Source: Carettochelys insculpta (lineage: Eukaryota > Chordata > Testudines > Carettochelyidae). From it: a stretch of DNA of 64,000 bases. The DNA lies in the NCBI RefSeq assembly GCF_033958435.1, contig NC_134137.1:105782501-105846500 (forward strand), written 5' to 3'. Shown piece by piece: positions 23,152 to 33,642 of the stretch. The translations under genes were made by a program, and so were the position numbers. Each line of letters starts with the position of its first letter. Position 1 is the first letter of the stretch. A model generated the notes under the pieces. It did not search any database, was not told where the DNA came from, and was given only the letters and a program-made list of their open reading frames with translations.

Positions 23152-23560
23152 GGCCGTGTCTACACTAGCCCCAAACTTCAAAATGGCCATGTAAATGGCC
23201 ATTTCGAAGTTTACTAATGAAGCGCTGAAATACATATTCAGCACCTCATTAGCATGCGGGCAGCCGTGGCACTTTGAAATTGATGCAGCTCGTCCCGATG
23301 GGGCTCCTTTTCGAAAGGACCCCGCCTACTTCGAAGTCCCCTTATTCCCATCTGCTCATAGGAATAAGGGGACTTCAAAGTAGGCGGGGTCCTTTCGAAA
23401 AGGAGCCCCGTCGGGACAAGCCGCGTGGCGGCAAGCCGCGTCAATTTCGAAGTGCCGCGGCCGCCCGCATGCTAATGAGGTGCTGAATATGTATTTCAGC
23501 GCTTCATTAGTAAACTTCGAAATGGCCATTTCGAAGTTTGGGGCTAGTGTAGACATAGCC
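23152..23560. mobile_element. Near-perfect palindromic foldback MITE (409 bp)
   Basis: Left end GGCCGTGTCTACACTAGCCC; right end GGGGCTAGTGTAGACATAGCC is its inverse. Each arm is about 200 bp and the two remain almost fully complementary, meeting around a short loop at about 23350-23360. Motifs in each arm include 'cgaaatggccatttcg', 'taatgaagcgctgaaat' and 'cctttcgaaaagga'. The ORFs on both strands translate similarly because the arms mirror each other. Flanking triplets are GGT and AGT. Non-coding; presumably moved by a Harbinger-type transposase. Confidence 0.85.
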
Positions 23561-24043
23561 AGTGAGTGTAGACAGATTCTTATTTCTATTGGAAATGGTG
23601 TCATACTTTTATCATTCTGTCTCTGAATTTAGCCTTTGTACATGACATGAGCGAAACACTTAGAAAATTGGGAACAGGCTGATGATATTGCAATAATACT
23701 GAAAAGAAAAATGAAGTTTACTTGAAGATGAAGAGTGTCCCTCATTTTCATTTTTAAAGGTAGCAGTCATGGTTCTGCAGCCATCCCTCTGTGTTTGGTA
23801 AGGCCTTGATAATTTTATGGGAAATTTGTTATAACAAATAAATAAGATTTAGGCTTCGTGTATTGGGCTGTAGAGTATTCTTTACAGTGTTAAGACAAAC
23901 ATGTCAGACTATTACTATACTAGTGACTTGCAGGATCAGCTGTTTCTTGAGTAATGATATACTGTATTCTGAATGAATGGCTTTTTGCTGGCAACTTTTC
24001 ATGAATAGATCTGCTAGTACACATGATGTCTATAGACTTCTAG
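23561..24043. other. No recognisable feature
   Basis: AT-rich DNA without supported content. Confidence 0.45.
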
Positions 24044-24045
24044 TA

Positions 24046-24371
24046 CAGGTTGAACCTCTCTAGTCTGGCATTTTCTTGTCCGGTAACATCCATGGTTTGG
24101 CATGATTTTAATTAGCCAGCTGTCCACTTATCAAGGGCATGGCCAAGTTTTCTGTGGTCCCATAAAGTTTGTTTAAAGCCACCAGTCCTGGCTCTCAGTG
24201 TTCTGTGCTGTTATTTATCTCTAATTTACCCCTAAATATCTTTTAAGTGTCCAGTAAGCAGTGGAAGTGTTGATAATCCTGCTAGACAATATTGACCTAC
24301 CAGGGTTTGGCAAATATCTTGTTCAGCACTGGTCAAGTCCCAAGAGTGCCAGACTAGAGAGGTTTAACCTG
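24046..24371. mobile_element. Tigger-like MITE (326 bp)
   Basis: Left end CAGGTTGAACCTCTCTAGTC; the right end reversed is CAGGTTAAACCTCTCTAGTC, a well-kept terminal inverted repeat of more than 20 bp. TA flanks both ends (24044-24045, 24372-24373). The CAGGTTGA... start resembles pogo/Tigger elements. Non-coding. Confidence 0.8.
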
Positions 24372-24373
24372 TA

Positions 24374-24814
24374 GTCAATGCACTTTTATTTTTATTTCAG
24401 AACGAATTCATTTTTAGCCAGAGACTGCATCCTTTTGTTTGTGCATACTTGGGCAGTGTAGAAAACATTTTTAGCATTGTCTGAAATGTAGCTGTAAAAG
24501 AAGAATGAAATTCACTGAACACCAATACACTTGGCTAAGTGCTAAACACATGAATTGTTAACCATTGTATCGTGATAAAAGTAGTGTGATAACATAAAAA
24601 TTAAGAGGATAAATGCAGAACACCTTGAATTTTTGAAATACAAAGTTTACTTTTATTTTTGAGAACAAATGAGCAAAGATACTGAATTTTAAAGTTGCTC
24701 CTTTGAAAATGAAACTTAGTTTCACCTTTGAAATGGTGTTAAATCTGTGGTGAGGTAATGCAGGTTACTTCTGTAGCAGTGGGAATTAGGTACATTTGGT
24801 AGGGTCAGTTATGC
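24374..24814. other. No recognisable feature
   Basis: AT-rich DNA; nothing supported. Confidence 0.45.
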
Positions 24815-26593
24815 GTTAAAGGGCCCCTCCCAAACAGCCCCATCCCTGCACGTGCTGCTGAGGCCTGCTGTGCTGCTTACAACAAGGCTGAACCTGTGCC
24901 TAGTCCTGACTCCGAGAACCCTCTGTCATGGACCCCCAGCAGCTGCAGACCCACAGGGTTGCCCTGACCCAGCTGTTGGTCATTCTCTGGCTATCCTCCT
25001 CTGCCTCTTATGGCGCAGGAGACACAGGCCTGGGGGTCCTGACTCACCACGTCTCCTGTTGCCCCCACCCCCAGGCTACCCAGTGTGTGTGGACCCACAC
25101 CACCAGCACCGAGTGGTGCGACAGGGTGGTCATGGTTGAGTGGGACAATGCGCGCTGGCTGCAGAACCCCTGAATGAAGGAGAAGTTCCTGGAGATCTGC
25201 AGCTGGCCTGCCCCCATCCTTTGACAGCAGGACTTGTGGGTGTGGCCAGCCCCCTCTCTGGCAAGAATGCATGGCCATCGCAATCTGGAAGCTGGCCCCA
25301 GGGAACAGGCTAGCGGGTGGCAGGGGGTGTGTTTGGACACTCGGGAGTCCCTGCCTGAGGGGCAGATGGGCTGGGTGCAGCCAGGCACCCTGAGGTCCCC
25401 CAGTGTACATGTGAGGCTTGCAGGGCTCTCCACAGGTGAGGGTGCCGGGAATCACCTGTGGGCGTGCCCACATTCCCAGGGCACAATCTGGGCTAGGACA
25501 TCTGGAGTTTGGCCATAGAATATGGGCCAGGGTGTGCCCCCCACCCCTGGGGGATGCACCATGGCGCACACTTACTGGAGGCCCCTCGAAAAGATTGAGT
25601 GATGCCCAGCTGGAGGTGCCCTCACTGCTGGAGGCAAAGGGTAGCTTGATGATGAGGAAGCCCTCCAAGGACTCATCCCCAGATGGGCCCTCTGGCTGTG
25701 GGGCACTGGGCTCTGTGGCTGGTCTGAGCTGGCCTTTGGCTGGACCTGCGTCCCCCTCTGGTGCGGCAGGGGACTCTGGCGCTGCCATCTCTACAGTGTT
25801 GCGTGCAGGTTGCTGGGGCCTGCCTGGGCTGGCGGCTGCTGTCCCAAGCCCTCATGTCCCCCTGCCTCAACTCCTTCACCGTACAGCAGACCTGGTTGGG
25901 GGTCCGGGAAGCGTGGCCTTGGGCAGCCAGGTCGTTTGCAAGCTGTACAAGGGCAGGGGTGTTCCCCTGGTGCCCCATTGTGTCCTGAAGGACCTCTTCA
26001 TCCTTCCAGAGCCCCAGGAGGTCCTGGAGCTCTGGCTCCATCCAGGCAGGGCCCACCTTTTTGTGGGCTGACTGGGGTCCTGTCTGCTCTCTGCTGGCTC
26101 CCTGGGGGTACCCTGGGGGGCGCAGGCTGCCTGGCTTCTAGCCATTCATCAGGCTTTGGGCTCTGCTGTCGCTGCACGGGTGGCTGGGGAGTGTGTGCTG
26201 CGGCAGTGCATGTGCTGCCTGTCTCCGCACTCTCAGCTTCCTGCCGCAGGGTCTCTGGGTCTGTGCAGCTTTAAAAGCTGCAAGAGCCAGAGATCACAGA
26301 GCCCCGAGGGGGCTGCCTGGAGTGCCTCCGTCCCCTAGCTGGCGGTTGCCATGGCAGACTGCTCTTTCAGAAGAAGGGTCCTTGGAGCGTCTACACATGT
26401 ATTTTTTTGGACAAATCTTCTGGAAGAAGGTGCTCTTCCTGGTTTGGGAGCAGAGTACGGAATCCGGAAGAGGTGGCACGTTCTTTCGGATTCCTTCCAG
26501 AAGACCAACTTTTATGCGTAGGTGCTCCAAGGATCTTCCGGAAGAGCACCGCTTTTTTTTTTTCTGGAAGATCTCGTATGTGTAGACGTGGCC
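24815..26593 (+). mobile_element. PIF/Harbinger element B, left-truncated and internally deleted
   Basis: The right end GTGTAGACGTGGCC (to 26593, followed by TCT) is a Harbinger-family terminus; no matching left end is found. 'gttaaagggcccctccca' near 24817 is shared with the MITE at 46246-46955 (about 46504) and resembles 58087 in element C. At about 25085-25170 the plus strand encodes TTSTEWCDRVVMVEWDNARW, matching TTSTEWWDWLVLEDWDDEQW of transposase C. The catalytic core is missing; sequence jumps to the minus-strand Myb-like gene. The right arm (26390-26590) contains inverted 'cttccggaagagcacc' and 'ggtgctcttcctgg' blocks. Confidence 0.7.
25540..26070 (-). pseudogene. Harbinger Myb/SANT-like partner protein, element B
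   Basis: The minus strand gives WMEPELQDLLGLWKDEEVLQ, then GNTPALVQLANDLAAQGHAS and TVKELRQG (about 25850-26050), closely parallel to the trihelix domains in elements A (PEIQELLGLWDED) and C (EAELKDLLTLWGEEEVLQ). Further on (25560-25700) come GDESLEGFLIIKLP and SLNLFEGPPVS, parallel to the acidic and ASPDLFERP segment in A. The frame changes between the two parts. No host gene is implied. Confidence 0.65.
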
Positions 26594-26599
26594 TCTGAG

Positions 26600-26966
26600 A
26601 CTGACATACAAGAAGTATGATATTTTGGGTATCCTGGCAGCATTTTAAGTACAATAGATGGAACAGAGGACAACATTTAAGCCAGAACAGCAAGAGCCAG
26701 GCAACCTTCACCTTACGTAACTCTAAAGCTGATCTGGAGAAACAGGAATCTTGTCCTCCAAATTAAACTTTGAATACTGACCACTATGGTAAAGTAAGTT
26801 TTACTATGTGGTGCTGAATTTCAGAGATTTTTAGACCTTACAGTCTAAACTCCACATTTTCATAAATAGCTGCTAGACAAATACTCAATATCAGATGGCT
26901 AGAAAACAATTGCAAAGAGCTGTGGAGGAGGATGATGCTGAGGGCAGCTCTCTAGCAGTATCGCAA
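26600..26966. other. No recognisable feature
   Basis: Short spacer between Harbinger B and the next LTR-like element; nothing supported. Confidence 0.4.
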
Positions 26967-26971
26967 ATTTG

Positions 26972-28709
26972 ACAGCAATGCTAGGCCTTCCTCGGGTGGC
27001 AAGAGGACGCAACAAAGCAACCCCTTACCACCTTTTAGGTCCCAGGTCCCACCTTCGCGGACTTATGATGGGGTGCACACTCGGTTGACCTGGACCCCAC
27101 CGAACTCCCCCTGGGCAGGCAGGAGCTAGGAGGAGCAACGAGACACACAACCGGATTTTTTCCAAACACTTACAATAAATTTATTAATTCTTAAGGAGGG
27201 AATGGAATATTATTGCACGTTCTTATTTGAGCAACCGTACACACTTACTTGAGTTAAAAACAAGGTGTTCATGTTAACACTAAAGTGATGTAGTTTTGAA
27301 TAAATTACGTGTAGAGGTAGGGTGTTTGTAGAGGTAGGTTGTTGTTGAGGTAGATTTGAAGGAAGTTGTATGGAGATAAGTTGTATAGAGGTAGGTTGTT
27401 GTATAGAGGTAAGTTTGAAGGAAAGTAATAAATATAATAAATATATAAATATTCATACCTATATAAATATATATATGTCTTTTCTAAAATAAAGGAGGGG
27501 GAGGGCGCTACTCCTCTTACCCCTACTGGGATCAGGTTGCTACTCCGATCCAAATATGAATTATGGCCAATGGAGGATTTCCCTCTCTATTGAGACAGAG
27601 AAGAAAATAGGAAAGAAGGGAAGCCACGCCTTCACCTTAGTGTGTATTTTCGTAATAAGTTGCTAGCAAGTGACTACCGATTCCTCCGTAAGTGAATATT
27701 ATTAACTAACAACTAATATCTAGAATTAATATACTAAAATAATATAATGAATTTATCTTATTTAATACTAACAATTCTAATAATTTAACTAATTAAATAA
27801 CATTAAAAACCCTGTCTATAAATATGTCTATAAATACCAATTATAATAATAATAACATTTCTAGATTGAACAGGCTTGTTAAGTGTCCTTTTTTAAATTA
27901 GAGTCCAGCCAGAGGCCAGCAAGGCCCGGCCTTGGGGTCAGGCCCCGGGTACTGCCCCTACCCTGCCAGGCAGGGACACAGCAAGGGGATCAACCTTGCT
28001 CCCCCACTGGGGGTCCCATTGCCACTGACTGGACTGGGGATGTGGAGTCTGTGGCTCCACGCAAAGTGCAGGCCTGTCAGTGAGGATACTTCTCTCAATC
28101 GGTGTGTCAAGTCCAGCAAATGAGTCAGGTCCGGTAAGCAGGTCAGGTCTGGTGAGTGTGGTGGCGGGCCCCGGGTTTCACTGAGCCAGCCGCGCAGTAC
28201 CTGCACAAGTGCAGGCCAGTTCGACAGCTGGTAGCTTCCCCACAGGGACACCGCTTGCTGCTGATGCCGCTGTCACTGCTTGCCACAGGAGCATGGGTGA
28301 TGAGCAATCTTGTGCTGCCGGGCGAGTGGTGTGCAATCTTGCGCCTCAGGTAGGTGGCAGTGCTCAGCTCTGGCAGTGTTCAGCTCTTCGCTCTTTGCCT
28401 TTTCAGGCTAGCCTAGGGACTGGCGGACGTTTCGTGGAACCACGCCTTCCCATCAAGGGCCGCCGAATGAGCTGCGAGCCCGGCTTTTATAGAGCGTCCT
28501 TATGAATATTTATGAAGGAATTAGCATGCAGGCACAGTTCTCTATTAGGTCCTCACTTTCGCAGAAGGTTCTGGAAAGTCTCCAGAGCCAGCCTAATCAG
28601 GGCACCGCATGCAAATAATGATTCATGAATATGTATAATTTCAAGTTGCCGGGGGAGCTAACGGTCAAAAAGTGACCGTTGAAACACTGCTAGCTGGCAG
28701 GCTATGACA
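26972..28709 (-). mobile_element. LTR-like element (1738 bp), third family
   Basis: Flanked by the 5-mer ATTTG (26967-26971 and 28710-28714). On the minus strand it begins TGTCATAGCC and ends CATTGCTGT, so the 3' terminus is not a clean CA. Minus-strand signals are ATAAAAGCC (28482-28490) and AATAAA (27180-27185). The segment has a GC-rich half (27890-28500) and an AT-rich half with repeated 'tagaggtagg' units (27309-27415). It shares no long sequence with the 5.5 and 32.4 kb LTRs that I can see, but has the same order of signals. No retroelement genes adjoin it. Limits and class are tentative. Confidence 0.5.
28482..28490 (-). promoter_or_regulatory. Candidate TATA box of LTR-like element
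   Basis: Minus strand ATAAAAGCCGGGCTCG, a TATA-type motif directly before GC-rich sequence, about 220 bp from the element start. Confidence 0.4.
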
Positions 28710-28714
28710 ATTTG

Positions 28715-29284
28715 AAACTCCATGTGTCTGAGGAGATTTTTCCTCACAGTGATCTTTCCCGCCAAAAGCATGCTGTCCCTGACTCACAGGGGCGATTATG
28801 TCCACAGAGATGTTTTAAGCACAACAGATGAAACTGAAATCTATCGGATAGGCATTACTGGCAAAAAAAAAAAAAAAAGCTGAACTCAACTGAGAAAATA
28901 TGCAAGACAGCAACATATTCTGTCATCTATTCCCTGCTTGCTGTTTCCCAGTTGTCACAGAATTGGGGACACTAATTTCCTTTCTGCTGGAAAGATTCTT
29001 ACCCTATATGCTATTTCAGAGTTTAACATCCCCATGGAATTTCATGGATTAAGCAGAAGAGAATAAATGTCATATTTAAGCAGTCAAGTCAAGATTATTG
29101 TCTTCCTTTCAATGTTTCTTATGAGTCACTTTCTTGGCAAATATTTAGAAAACGTCAGTGGGTTCTTTTATGGAAGAATTGAGTTTCATTAAGTGGCAAA
29201 AACAAAATCGGCACTGTTGATTTTTGTCACAAATATTAAGAGTGATAATTCAATTCAAGAATATTAGGAATCATTTCATGAATA
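28715..29284. other. No recognisable feature
   Basis: AT-rich DNA with a poly(A) run (about 28863-28878). Nothing else supported. Confidence 0.45.
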
Positions 29285-29660
29285 TAGTCTTGCTTACCTT
29301 GCAGAAGAGAAGAGTGAGGGGTGATTTGGTAGCAGCCTTCAACTTCAAAGATAATGGAGAGAGAGGCTGTTCTCACTAGTGACAGATGGCAGAACAAGGA
29401 GCAAGGGTCTGAAGTTACAGAGGGAGAGGTGTAGGTTGGATATTAGGAAAAACTATTTCACCAGAGGGTGATGAGGCACTGGAATGCTTTACCTAGAGAG
29501 GTGGTGGAATCTCCATCCCTAGAAGTTTTTAAGTCCTAGCTTGACAAAGTCCTGGCTGGGATGATTTAGTTGGGGTTGATCCTGCTTCAGGCAGGGGCCT
29601 GGACTAAATGATCTCCTAAGGTTCTTTCCAGTCCTAGGATTCTGCAATTCTGTGATTGTA
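29285..29660 (+). pseudogene. CR1 LINE 3' end
   Basis: Reads as a decayed CR1 ORF2 C-terminus: KRRVRGDLVAAFNFKDN near 29305, then a [16 protein letters not shown] stretch and 'aatgctttacctagagaggtggtggaatctcc' near 29490. It ends 'aggattctgcaattctgtgat', the repeated CR1-type tail. 5'-truncated. Confidence 0.7.
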
Positions 29661-29689
29661 ATAGTTGTATTTTCCCCATAATATTAGAA

Positions 29690-29780
29690 AGATGAGGTGG
29701 GTGAGAACTTCTTTTACTGAACCAACTTCTGCTGCTGAGAGAGACAAGTTTTTGAACTTGCAGAGCTCTTCTCATGATTT
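29690..29780. repeat. Interspersed repeat fragment, shared with 48345-48420
   Basis: 'ggtgggtgagaacttcttttactgaaccaacttctgctgctgagagagacaag' in part matches 'ggtaatatcttttattgggccatcttctgttggtgaaag' at 48360. Class not known to me. Confidence 0.4.
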
Positions 29781-30720
29781 CATTCAATTTTTATTGTAAG
29801 ACCCTAACAGTGGGAAAGCTGATTTTGTTTATTGTTAAAATATGGCCTAATTATGTGTGTGTGTGATGACAACAGTAGATATGCAATCAGTTTCTCCTTC
29901 TGAAAGCACGTTGTATGCGTGAGCCACATTTGATTATAGGAATTTCTCAATCTGTAAAGCCTTCCCTAAAAATGAAAGCTCTAGCTGAGTTCCAGAAGCC
30001 ATTATTTTCCTCCATCCTTTTGGCTTTTAACTTATTTTAGAAAACCACAAGAATGAGGTCTTGCATTTCTCCCTTTCCTGGGCTATTGCATAGTGTACAT
30101 ACAGAATTCCCGCCACCAGATAAGTGACAAGGCTGAAATAATTTTTCATGCTTTAGTTTTCCATTTTTTAAAGATTACAAAAGCGGAATATTGAACGATT
30201 TCTTATTCAATACAACCTCATGCCCATAGTCATATTTTTAATGGTGGAGAGTAGCTTTCCAGTTTCAAAATTAAGGTATGTCATCTTGGGGGATTTAATT
30301 CAAAACCTTTTGATGATCACCCGGTAGTGAACTCATACTACAAGATTCGCACCGATAGCATACACATGGAACACCTTCTCCCTTTTCACATCTGATCGTG
30401 TGAACCTTTGGTGGTAGTTAGATGAGAACTGAGAGCATAGCATTCGCTGAAAGCATCTCCTGGGTTCTTTCTTGTGCTGCTGAGTAGCTTACACACTGAG
30501 GTTGTTTTTGCTGTAAATTGTGGTGAGCCAGGTGGATTCAATTTTTTTTAAAAAAATCCCATGTTTTTGCTGCCTCCAACCCATATTTACTTTCTTAGCT
30601 GGCCCATGCCATTTTGAAATTTCTGCTGGCCTCAGTAATGCTATGTCACTATGGTGGCAAGTGCAAATAATTATAGCCTGCTTGGGCTATGTTACCACTA
30701 AGCTGAATAAATTCTGCCCT
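29781..30720. other. No recognisable feature
   Basis: No supported content; the ORF at 30520-30744 has no recognised domain. Confidence 0.4.
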
Positions 30721-30879
30721 ACCCTCTGCCCATCCTGCCACTAGATGGTGCTGGAGCAGGAGAATATTCTACAGCAACAGCAGGACGATATTCTCCCATG
30801 GTGATAGGGAGATGAGGTAGAAGAACAGGAGGATGCCAAGCTGTGGGAACAAGAGGACCAGTTTCTGGATCACCTACAC

Positions 30880-31345
30880 TGCTGTTTCTTGGACTGGGAC
30901 ATTGGCATGAGTTAGTGGAGGAGGATTGTTTTGCAAACCTGGGATGACTGGCAGAAAAGAGGACTTTAGGATGGTGGGGAGACCTTTTTTAAGATATGTG
31001 CTGAACTGATTCCAGAGTTGCAGCAAGTGTAGCAAAATGCATAGCTCCATACTTATGAAGAAATGGGTTGCCATTGCCATCTGTAAGATATCCATCTAGA
31101 ATGTTACTGGTCTATAGGCAACCAATTTGATGTGGGGAAGTCAAATTATTAGGGCCATTCTCATGCAGGTTTGCTCTGTTGTTGATGAGGTACTGCCTGG
31201 CCAGGTCATAAAGCTGGGTAATGGTCAGGAGAGTATTGCTGGTTTTGAACACATGAGGTTCCCAAATTGTATCGGGGCATTGTGGTTATTATTGGCCCCC
31301 GTATAAAGAGAAGGCTATCCCTGCTGCATGTGTATTATCCATTTT
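30880..31345 (+). pseudogene. Decayed, intronless Harbinger transposase relic
   Basis: Plus-strand fragments in shifting frames follow a Harbinger transposase from its helical region to the first catalytic motif. In order: MHSSILMKKWVAIAICKISI (about 31038), ECYWSIGNQFDVGKS (about 31100), IIRAILMQVC (about 31148), VVDEVLPGQVIKLGNGQESI (about 31172) and GFEHMRFPNCIGAL (about 31240). Elements A and C have an intron right after FGMQ or VLVE; here ILMQVC runs straight into VVDEVL with none. No termini are seen and the Myb-like gene is absent. It is more decayed than A and C, so it is probably older or from another lineage. Confidence 0.6.
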
Positions 31346-31439
31346 ATTGGTAGCCTGATGGCATGTTAGTGAGTATCGTATGGCAAAACCTTCTGAAGTT
31401 ATGGCTAACCTTTCATATTTTATTTTATCATTTTTTGTT

Positions 31440-31960
31440 CGTGGAAACCATCACTTGAGATGGTAATGCCAAAGCCTGAAAAGTAATTGATGTTTTAATT
31501 TTCTACCATTTGTAGTGGTTGATTGGGCTGGTTGGAGTAGGACTTCAGTTTTCAAAGACTGATGGTGAGTCCAAACTGTTCAGCTGCCTCTGAGAACCTG
31601 TCAAGGTTAAGCTGTAGGCATTGTTATTATGACGGAGTAGAGCACAATCATCATCTTCAAAAAGGGCTTCACATGAGAGTTTGTCATGGACTTTGGTCTC
31701 TTGAGTAAGCCTTCAGAGACTGAAGGGTTTTGCATCAATTTTCTGCGTTAGTTAGAAACCCTTTTGAAGCTTTCTGGTTGTGTAATTTTCAACTGCAAAG
31801 TTAACTGGTGTGCACCTGTGCTTTGCCTCATTAGATCTGAGGAACTTTTAAAGAGACCACCATTGGAGAGTACTTGACCAGTCTGTCTTTTTGTGGAACT
31901 GATAGACCTTCCTCAGCATTTTTTCCAGTACTTAACCACTCTGACAGGATCTGGAAATTT
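31440..31960 (-). pseudogene. LINE reverse-transcriptase relic, antisense
   Basis: The minus strand gives KVHDKLSCEALFEDDDCALL (about 31650-31690), matching the F/YADD catalytic palm of non-LTR reverse transcriptases with the Ala changed to Glu. It is followed by LDRFSEAAEQFGLTISL (about 31560-31610), a common next block. Nearer 31440-31470 GITISSDG fits the later GSTISSDG-like motif. Stops and frameshifts are frequent. It is not CR1; I cannot name the clade. Confidence 0.55.
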
Positions 31961-32365
31961 CTGTGAGTAGCCAGTGTCATGGGGTAGACATTACAGGGGA
32001 ACAATTCAAAGGAACTCAGGGACAGGGCCCAGAAGAGAACATTTAAGTGTCTGAAAAATTGGTGGCAAGACTACATCGCACCAGAGGCATGAGGTAACAA
32101 AGTTACTCAGTCTTGGGTACCTTGAGAATAGACTTGGTCATTCTCACTGGTGATGAACTCAAAAAGTGGAATATATTCAAATCAGTCATACTTCAAGCTT
32201 CAGAAGTAATTCTATGCAAAAACTAAAGTTGGATTGGTTTGATAAAAGTAATGAAGAAATAAAGAAGATCCTCAAGGAAAAGAGTATTGGGTTTATGTCT
32301 TGGTAAAACAACAAATCAATATCAAAGGTTTATGAATTCAGTTATCTGCAAGAAAAGGCAGCTCA
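31961..32365. other. No recognisable feature
   Basis: Nothing supported. Confidence 0.4.
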
Positions 32366-32431
32366 GGCTATATCTACACTAGGGGAAGACTTTGAAATGA
32401 CAATGCTAATGGCCAAATCAGAGAATACTAA

Positions 32432-33642
32432 TGTTAGCCAATGGCCAGGGGGTGAGGTACCACATGTGCCCTTATTTCATCCGAGTCTTTAACTGATAGG
32501 ACAGTCAGTCCCTTCTCAATTCTGTTAGCCCATGGCTGGGGGTGAGGTACTACAGTCAGTCCCTTCGCAGTGGGCAGCCAGGGTTGGCTGACAGATGCCC
32601 CAAGGTTTTACCACCCGAGTCTTTAACTGCTATGACGAAAGTCCTTTCACAGTGGGCAGCCAGGGAGGCTGACGGGTGCCCCAAGAGTCAGCCCCGTGGA
32701 GGCGGCATGACTGAGCGCTCAGCTCTCAGTACGCTTCACCAACGACCACGCTAAATACAGCCGAAAACCGGCTCCGTTCTTTTATTTGTGTTCGGTTTGC
32801 ACAGTAACAGGGAGAGTCAGGTTAAAACTTAAACAGTTACTATTTATTTGATAAGAAGAACTTAACTCTTATGATTACAAGGTTTATAGTTTCACTTCTT
32901 TAGTTACAAGCAGCTAGCATATAACAAAGGTACTTTAATTCATAGATCTATTATTAAATGCACGCAAAAGCAAAACAAAGACACATAGCAGGTCTTATTC
33001 TCACCCCTGCATTACCCGACTTGGCATGGTCAGCGTCTGTCACTCAATCCCTTGGGAAGAAGCAGTACGAGGAGGGCGTCCCCTTGGACCTTGGGAGGCA
33101 AAGACCTTCCTGACCGGCAGGTAGAGGTAATTGGAGCTCAATTAGAGGGGGCTGCTGGCCCCTACTTTATACCTGTTGGGTCACGTACACTCTTCCTTAT
33201 CTTTAAAGATGCCAATTGTGTTAGATCATCTTGTGACACTAGATCTCACAGGGAGTTTCAAAGGCTTAATTCACACCTGCGAGGTGGAGATAATTTAGAC
33301 ATTCTTTTCTTATGGGTGGGAGATTCCTCTCATGGGATGATGTGTAGGCGTATCAATCACTGGTACTAGCCAAGGGCAGCCTGAGGCCTGGTCATCTGCT
33401 AGCCCGTTTGTCTTTTGTTGTCTGGTTTCGGTCCATTCAGGGTCATGATGAGGCAGTCTGTCTGTGCTCTGAGTCATCAAAGACTGTGCTTGAGATTAGC
33501 ACATCTGTGCTCTTAGGCATTCCAAGACTGGGCTGTCCCCTTTTGCTCCCTTGTGCTCTGAAGCACCTCAAAGAGGCAAGATGGTGTAGGGCAAAAAGGA
33601 GGCAAGGTGGAGTAGTGCAGCGGGGGATTCTGTCTGGCTACA
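32432..33642 (-). mobile_element. Solo LTR, copy 2 (1211 bp)
   Basis: Starts TGTTAGCC and ends GGCTACA, flanked by the exact 5-bp duplication ACTAA (32427-32431, 33643-33647). Same family as 5537-6824: shared blocks include 'ccgagtctttaactg', 'gggcagcca', 'ggctgacgggtgcccca', 'ctagcatata' and the TATA and AATAAA signals on the minus strand. The tandem array near its left end has about two units against three in copy 1. It interrupts a MITE, so it is younger than that MITE. Confidence 0.85.
33161..33173 (-). promoter_or_regulatory. LTR TATA box, copy 2
   Basis: Minus strand GGTATAAAGTAGG, aligned with the TATA of copy 1. The AATAAA signal lies at 32843-32848 (plus coordinates), about 320 bp downstream. 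Confidence 0.55.

Noticed and set aside
23195..23604. Four short ORFs on both strands with similar proteins
   Set aside because: Mirror translations of a palindromic MITE.
24991..25788. 265-aa minus-strand ORF, the longest on that strand in the area
   Set aside because: It combines the C-terminal part of the Harbinger B partner gene with GC-rich read-through of the opposite-strand transposase remains; not an independent gene.
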